Made by a program: the position numbers and the translations under genes | The notes under the pieces: generated by a model | Told to the model about the DNA's origin: nothing | Databases searched by the model: none | Seen by the model: only the letters and a program-made list of their open reading frames with translations | In this document: positions 60,736 to 64,000 of the stretch, in pieces | How the letters are laid out: each line of letters begins with the position of its first letter | Numbering within the stretch: position 1 is the first letter of the stretch | Assembly (NCBI RefSeq): GCF_002407205.1 | Contig: NZ_CP023548.1 | Span: 1,388,501 to 1,452,500 of the forward strand | Origin: Rhodobacter sp. CZR27 | GTDB lineage: Bacteria > Pseudomonadota > Alphaproteobacteria > Rhodobacterales > Rhodobacteraceae | DNA length: 64,000 nucleotides | Direction: 5' to 3'

Positions 60736-60821
60736 TGTTATCCGGCAAGCCGTAAACTGGTAGTCGCAGGGCATGATGCCGTGCCTCTTTTTGATACACA
60801 ACCTCCGGGCCGATACAAAGC

Positions 60822-61304
60822 ATGGTAAACGTTCTGCGCGTGCGTGAGCTTCTTTCGGCTGTGGCCGCCCGCTCCGACTGGCACTTCGCCATCGGCGTCC
60901 GCATCCGCTTCGCAAATCCGACGCTGCTCTACCAGACCTACCCCGAGGCGTGGGTGAACACCTACGCCGAGCAGGCGCTGATCTTCGTGGATCCGACTGT
61001 GCGGTGGGGGATGGAGCACCCGGGCATCTGCCGGTGGAGCGAGTTGAGTGACCAGGACGAGGCCGGAGTCATGGCAAAGGCAGCCGATTTCGGGCTGCGC
61101 TACGGCATCGTGGTCTCGGTGGGCGAGGCCTCGGCTCGCACGCTGGGTTTCTTCTGCCGGCCGGAGCGGGAACTGACCGATGAGGAGGCCAGCTTCGCGC
61201 TGGAAACGGTTCAGGTCCTGCACGACGAGACCAGCGGCATTGGCCAGCTGAGCGAGACGCAACTGGCCGAGCTGCGCAATCTGGGAGCGGGGTTGCGGCA
61301 CTAG
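60822..61304 (+). CDS. LuxR-like protein with autoinducer domain but no DNA-binding domain
   Basis: 160 residues. It aligns over its whole length with the divergent LuxR protein: ALIFVDPTVRWGMEH, GICRWSELSD, GLRYGIVVSVGE and GFFCRPERELTDEEA. It ends at LSETQLAELRNLGAGLRH, matching LTESQVEVLRMLSTGMRYK of its neighbour, so the protein stops after the first helix of the HTH. The stop TAG is followed by no clear HTH remnant in any frame. It could bind signal and form inactive heterodimers, or be a decaying duplicate. The reading frame itself is intact. Confidence 0.8.
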   Translation: MVNVLRVRELLSAVAARSDWHFAIGVRIRFANPTLLYQTYPEAWVNTYAEQALIFVDPTVRWGMEHPGICRWSELSDQDEAGVMAKAADFGLRYGIVVSVGEASARTLGFFCRPERELTDEEASFALETVQVLHDETSGIGQLSETQLAELRNLGAGLRH

Positions 61305-61420
61305 ACCGGGGCGTGCCCGCGACGGCATGTCGCAGCTGGATCGCCTCTTCTGACGTAGCGTCAACGCTTCTCTTGTGGCGCGGACCTTTGGGGATTCGAC
61401 GCGCTTCAGGCTGCGCGGCC

Positions 61421-61444
61421 GGCGCGGCGCCCCGACGCCGCGCC
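61421..61444. terminator. GC-rich hairpin between LuxR-like and TetR genes
   Basis: A perfect 9-bp stem GGCGCGGCG/CGCCGCGCC with a 6-nt loop, 117 bp after the LuxR-like stop and upstream of the TetR operator. No U-run. Confidence 0.45.
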
Positions 61445-61507
61445 CCGATCCAACCAAGCGCTGCCGCTGCAGACCACGGCGGTGACCTGCGCAGGTCCGC
61501 ATTGCAA

Positions 61508-61527
61508 CTAACTGACCGGTCGGTTAG
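61508..61527. promoter_or_regulatory. TetR-type operator palindrome
   Basis: CTAACTGACCGGTCGGTTAG is a 20-bp palindrome with one mismatched pair, ending 9 bp before the TetR start codon. Size and place suit autorepression by the TetR protein of the whole efflux operon. Confidence 0.7.
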
Positions 61528-61536
61528 TAATGGTGC

Positions 61537-62190
61537 ATGGTGGAACGAGCGGCTCCCGCGACACGGCCCGACCAGACCCCCCGGTTCCGGAGGCGGGCAG
61601 AGGCTCGGCCGGATGAGGTGCTCGACGCGGCGCTGGACCTGTTCTCGCGCAAGGGCTTTGCCGGCACGACCGTCGAGCAGATCGCGCGTCACGCCGGCCT
61701 CTCGAAGGCTGCGGTCTATCTCTACTTTCCCTCGAAACAGGCGCTGCTGACCGGCCTCGTGCGGAGGGCGATCGTGCCGCTGGCCGACGAGGCGCTGGCG
61801 CGTATCTCCTGCCATCGCGGGGATCCTCGGCCGGTGATCCGGCAACTGGCGGGCCTGCTTGCCGAGCGTCTGGCCGATCCGAAGGTCTTCGCCGTGCCAA
61901 GCCTTGTGCTGCGCGAGGCCGCCTCGGCCCCGGAGGTCGCCGCCATGTATCGCGCGGAAGTGCTTGAAAAGGTGCTGCCGGCCCTGCGCGGCCTGATCGC
62001 GCAGGGGGTCAAGGGCGGCCATGTCCGCCCGGTGGATCCCGACCTTGCCGTCCGCAGCATCGTCGGGCCGATCTTCGTCCACCTTCTGCTGTCCCATGTC
62101 TTCGGCATCGGCGAGCCCCGGCTTGATGCCCTGCTCGAGACGCATCTTGCCATCCTCTGCGCGGGGCTGGAGCCGGAGCGCGCGCCATGA
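61537..62190 (+). CDS. TetR-family repressor of the efflux operon
   Basis: 217 residues. N-terminal TetR HTH at about 28-75: VLDAALDLFSRKGFAGTTVEQI followed by AGLSKAAVYLYFPSKQALL (the conserved TxxxIA...YxxFxxK pattern). The C-terminal ligand domain is helical with VFAVPSLVLREAA. It overlaps the adaptor gene by 4 nt (ATGA), so repressor and pump genes form one operon, like E. coli ybiH-ybhGFSR. The inducer is unknown. No strong ribosome site is seen; the leader may be very short. Confidence 0.9.
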   Translation: MVERAAPATRPDQTPRFRRRAEARPDEVLDAALDLFSRKGFAGTTVEQIARHAGLSKAAVYLYFPSKQALLTGLVRRAIVPLADEALARISCHRGDPRPVIRQLAGLLAERLADPKVFAVPSLVLREAASAPEVAAMYRAEVLEKVLPALRGLIAQGVKGGHVRPVDPDLAVRSIVGPIFVHLLLSHVFGIGEPRLDALLETHLAILCAGLEPERAP

Positions 62191-63125
62191 CCTTTCCCGA
62201 CACGATCCTCGGCCTGTTCGCGGCCCTCCTCGGGGCGGGGGAGCCGCAGGTCTGGAACGGCTATGCCGAGGCGGACACGATCCTCGTCGCGCCGGTCAGC
62301 CCGGGGCGGATCGTCACCGTCGCCGCCGGCGAGGGCGATCTCGTGACCGCTGGCGACCCGCTGGTGGAACTGGAAGGCGACGCCGAGAAGGCCGCGCTCG
62401 CGGCCACGCACGCGGCGGTCGCGGTGGCCGAGGCCAATCTGGGCAACCTGCGCACCGGAGGCCGGGACGAGGAGATCGCGGTGATCGCCGCCTCGCTGCA
62501 CCGGGCCGAGGCGGATCTGGGTCTTGCCTCGATCACGCTCGACCGTTCGGAACAGTTGCTGGCGCAGGGCCGGGTGCCGCAGGCCACGGTGGATCAGGAC
62601 CGCGCTGCGTTGACGGCGGCCGAGGCGCAGGTGGAGCAGTTGCGCGCGGAACTCGCCGTGGCGCATCTGCCGGCGCGGGAAGGCGAGCGGCTGGCCGCCG
62701 AGGCCGCGCTGCGGCAGGCCCGTGCCGAGGCCGATGCCGCACAGGTGGCGCTCGACAACCGCAGGCTCATCGCGCCGATCGGCGGCCGGGTGGAAACCCG
62801 GTTCCACGATCCGGGCGAGGTGGTGGCGGCCGGCGCGCCGATCCTGTCGCTCTACGATCCGGCACGGCTTCATGCCGTCTTCTTCCTGCCCGAGGCCGAC
62901 CGCCTGCGCATAGCGCCCGGCACGCGGCTGGCGCTGACCTGCACCGGCTGCCCGGAGGGGCTGACCGCCACCGTCACCGAACTGGCCACCGATCCGCAAT
63001 ACACGCCCCCGATCATCTACAGTCGCGAGGAGCGCGCCCGCCTCGTCTTCCGCGCCGAGGCCGAACTGGACGCCGAGTCGCGCCTGATGCCGGGGCAGCC
63101 GGTGACGCTGGAACCGCTGCCATGA
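62187..63125 (+). CDS. HlyD-family efflux adaptor (YbhG-like)
   Basis: 312 residues. N-terminal hydrophobic stretch (LGLFAALLGAG), a biotinyl-lipoyl half with APVSPGRIVTVAAGEGDLVTAG, a long alpha hairpin (residues 60-180, Ala/Glu-rich, EEIAVIAASLHRAEADLGLA), then the second lipoyl half with RLIAPIGGRVETRFHDPGE and a beta-barrel part. It links an ABC exporter to an outer membrane channel. It overlaps both neighbours by 4 nt. Confidence 0.9.
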   Translation: MTFPDTILGLFAALLGAGEPQVWNGYAEADTILVAPVSPGRIVTVAAGEGDLVTAGDPLVELEGDAEKAALAATHAAVAVAEANLGNLRTGGRDEEIAVIAASLHRAEADLGLASITLDRSEQLLAQGRVPQATVDQDRAALTAAEAQVEQLRAELAVAHLPAREGERLAAEAALRQARAEADAAQVALDNRRLIAPIGGRVETRFHDPGEVVAAGAPILSLYDPARLHAVFFLPEADRLRIAPGTRLALTCTGCPEGLTATVTELATDPQYTPPIIYSREERARLVFRAEAELDAESRLMPGQPVTLEPLP

Positions 63126-64000
63126 CCGCGCCCGCCATCTCGGTCCGGGGCCTGACCAAGGTCTTCAACGGCCGCAAGGTGGTGGACGGCTTCGACATGG
63201 ACGTGCCGAAGGGCGCGATCTACGGCTTCCTTGGGCCGAACGGCTCGGGCAAGACCACGACGATCCGCATGATGTGTGGCCTCCTCACCCCCGACGCGGG
63301 CGAGGGCAGCTGCCTCGGCTTCGACATCCGCCGCGAAAGCCAGCGGATCAAGGAGGCCGTGGGCTACATGACCCAGCGCTTCTCGCTCTACGAGGATCTG
63401 ACGATCCGCGAGAACCTCGATTTCATCGCCCGCATGTATCGCATCGCCGACCGGCCAGCACGGGTCGGCAAGGCGCTGGAGGACCTCGGCCTTGCCGATC
63501 GGGCGGGGCAGCTGGCCGGGACGCTCTCGGGCGGCTGGAAGCAGAGGCTGGCGCTGGCGGCCTGCATGATCCACGACCCGCGCCTGCTGCTGCTTGACGA
63601 GCCGACCGCGGGCGTCGATCCCAAGGCGAGGCGCGACTTCTGGGACGAGATCCGCAGGCTTTCGGGGCAGGGCGTCACGGTCCTCGTCTCGACGCATTAC
63701 ATGGACGAGGCGGTGCAGTGCGACTTCATCGCCTACATCGCCTATGGCCGGAAGCTGATCGACGCGCCGGCGCCCGAGATCCCGAAGCGGCTGGGCCTCG
63801 AGACATGGCGGGTGGACGGCCCCGACATCGCGGCGCTCGAGGCCGAGCTGCGCGGGCAGCCGGACGTGCAGCAGGTCGCGCGGTTCGGCTCGGTGCTGCA
63901 TGTCTCCGGCACCGACGCCGGGGCGCTCGACCGCCTCGCCGCCACCTTCGCCGCGCGCGGCACGCACCGCTGGCAGAAGCAGGAGGGCGGGCTGGAGGAG
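63122..64000 (+). CDS. ABC transporter ATP-binding protein (YbhF-like), partial
   Basis: 293 residues seen before the right edge cuts the gene. Complete first nucleotide-binding domain: Walker A GPNGSGKT near residue 40, Q-loop MTQRFSLYEDLT, signature LSGGWKQRLALA, Walker B LLLLDEPTAGVDP and H-loop STHYMDEA. The E. coli YbhF protein has two such domains, so the rest may follow outside the window with the permease genes ybhS and ybhR. It powers drug or xenobiotic export. Confidence 0.92.
   Translation, partial: MTAPAISVRGLTKVFNGRKVVDGFDMDVPKGAIYGFLGPNGSGKTTTIRMMCGLLTPDAGEGSCLGFDIRRESQRIKEAVGYMTQRFSLYEDLTIRENLDFIARMYRIADRPARVGKALEDLGLADRAGQLAGTLSGGWKQRLALAACMIHDPRLLLLDEPTAGVDPKARRDFWDEIRRLSGQGVTVLVSTHYMDEAVQCDFIAYIAYGRKLIDAPAPEIPKRLGLETWRVDGPDIAALEAELRGQPDVQQVARFGSVLHVSGTDAGALDRLAATFAARGTHRWQKQEGGLEE

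Noticed and set aside
61305..61420. Remnant of a LuxR DNA-binding domain after the HTH-less gene
   Set aside because: Downstream frames show no convincing match to the missing recognition helix; a faint resemblance in one frame is within chance.

Overview
The window is high-GC alphaproteobacterial DNA, most like the Rhodobacter/Cereibacter sphaeroides group. The evidence is a CryB-type iron-sulfur photolyase whose cysteine numbering fits the known protein, an opgG-opgI-opgH-opgC glucan operon in the order described for R. sphaeroides, a luxI/luxR pair, and a spare rpoN copy of the kind that group carries. Almost every real gene is dense and operonic, with many ATGA stop/start overlaps. No insertion sequence, integrase or CRISPR array was seen.

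Layout. 1-20232 (minus strand): an extracellular contractile injection system (eCIS, a phage-tail-like particle) read leftward: sheath, tube, zinc-finger baseplate protein, an acidic linker protein, tail terminator (DUF4255), AAA+ ATPase, a small protein, tube initiator, LysM protein, gpD-like hub, gp5/VgrG-like spike, gp25, two gp6/J-like wedge proteins, a tail protein I, a very large DUF6519-like protein and a DUF4157 protein that runs off the left edge. 20796-22313: a small protein and an orphan polyamine-type binding protein.

22794-38470: a propane-type soluble di-iron monooxygenase island. A sigma54 activator (plus strand) converges with the operon prmA-prmB-prmC-prmD-amidohydrolase-MIP18-like protein-GroEL-like chaperonin-alcohol dehydrogenase (minus strand). 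Across a 654-bp regulatory gap lies a divergent operon of four unknown small-to-medium genes ending in a private rpoN. Both sides of the gap have a -24/-12-like element sharing GGCACCGGAC, and between them lie GTTACA/TGTAAC palindromic sites and an IHF-like site. The activator, the sigma factor and the promoters therefore look like one closed regulatory circuit.

38898-43713: an exopolysaccharide cluster (UDP-glucuronate decarboxylase-like enzyme, UDP-glucose 4-epimerase, membrane GT2 synthase, secreted GH26-like hydrolase). 43923-46183: a secreted 93-residue peptide with a CSPAG motif, convergent with a radical SAM sulfatase-maturase-like enzyme and next to a His-rich cupredoxin. 46384-52612: TerC, CryB, a Kef-type antiporter, a small membrane protein and a serine hydrolase. 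52864-52938: tRNA-Gly(GCC). 52997-57826: opgC, opgH, opgI, opgG. 58172-61304: quorum sensing (a small protein, LuxI, LuxR, a second LuxR, and a divergent LuxR-like protein that stops where its DNA-binding domain should begin). 61537-64000: TetR regulator with its palindromic operator, an HlyD-family adaptor and an ABC ATPase cut by the right edge.

The strongest candidates for new biology are the sigma54 circuit with its uncharacterised operon (35177-38470), the CSPAG peptide beside a radical SAM maturase, and the HTH-less LuxR homologue.
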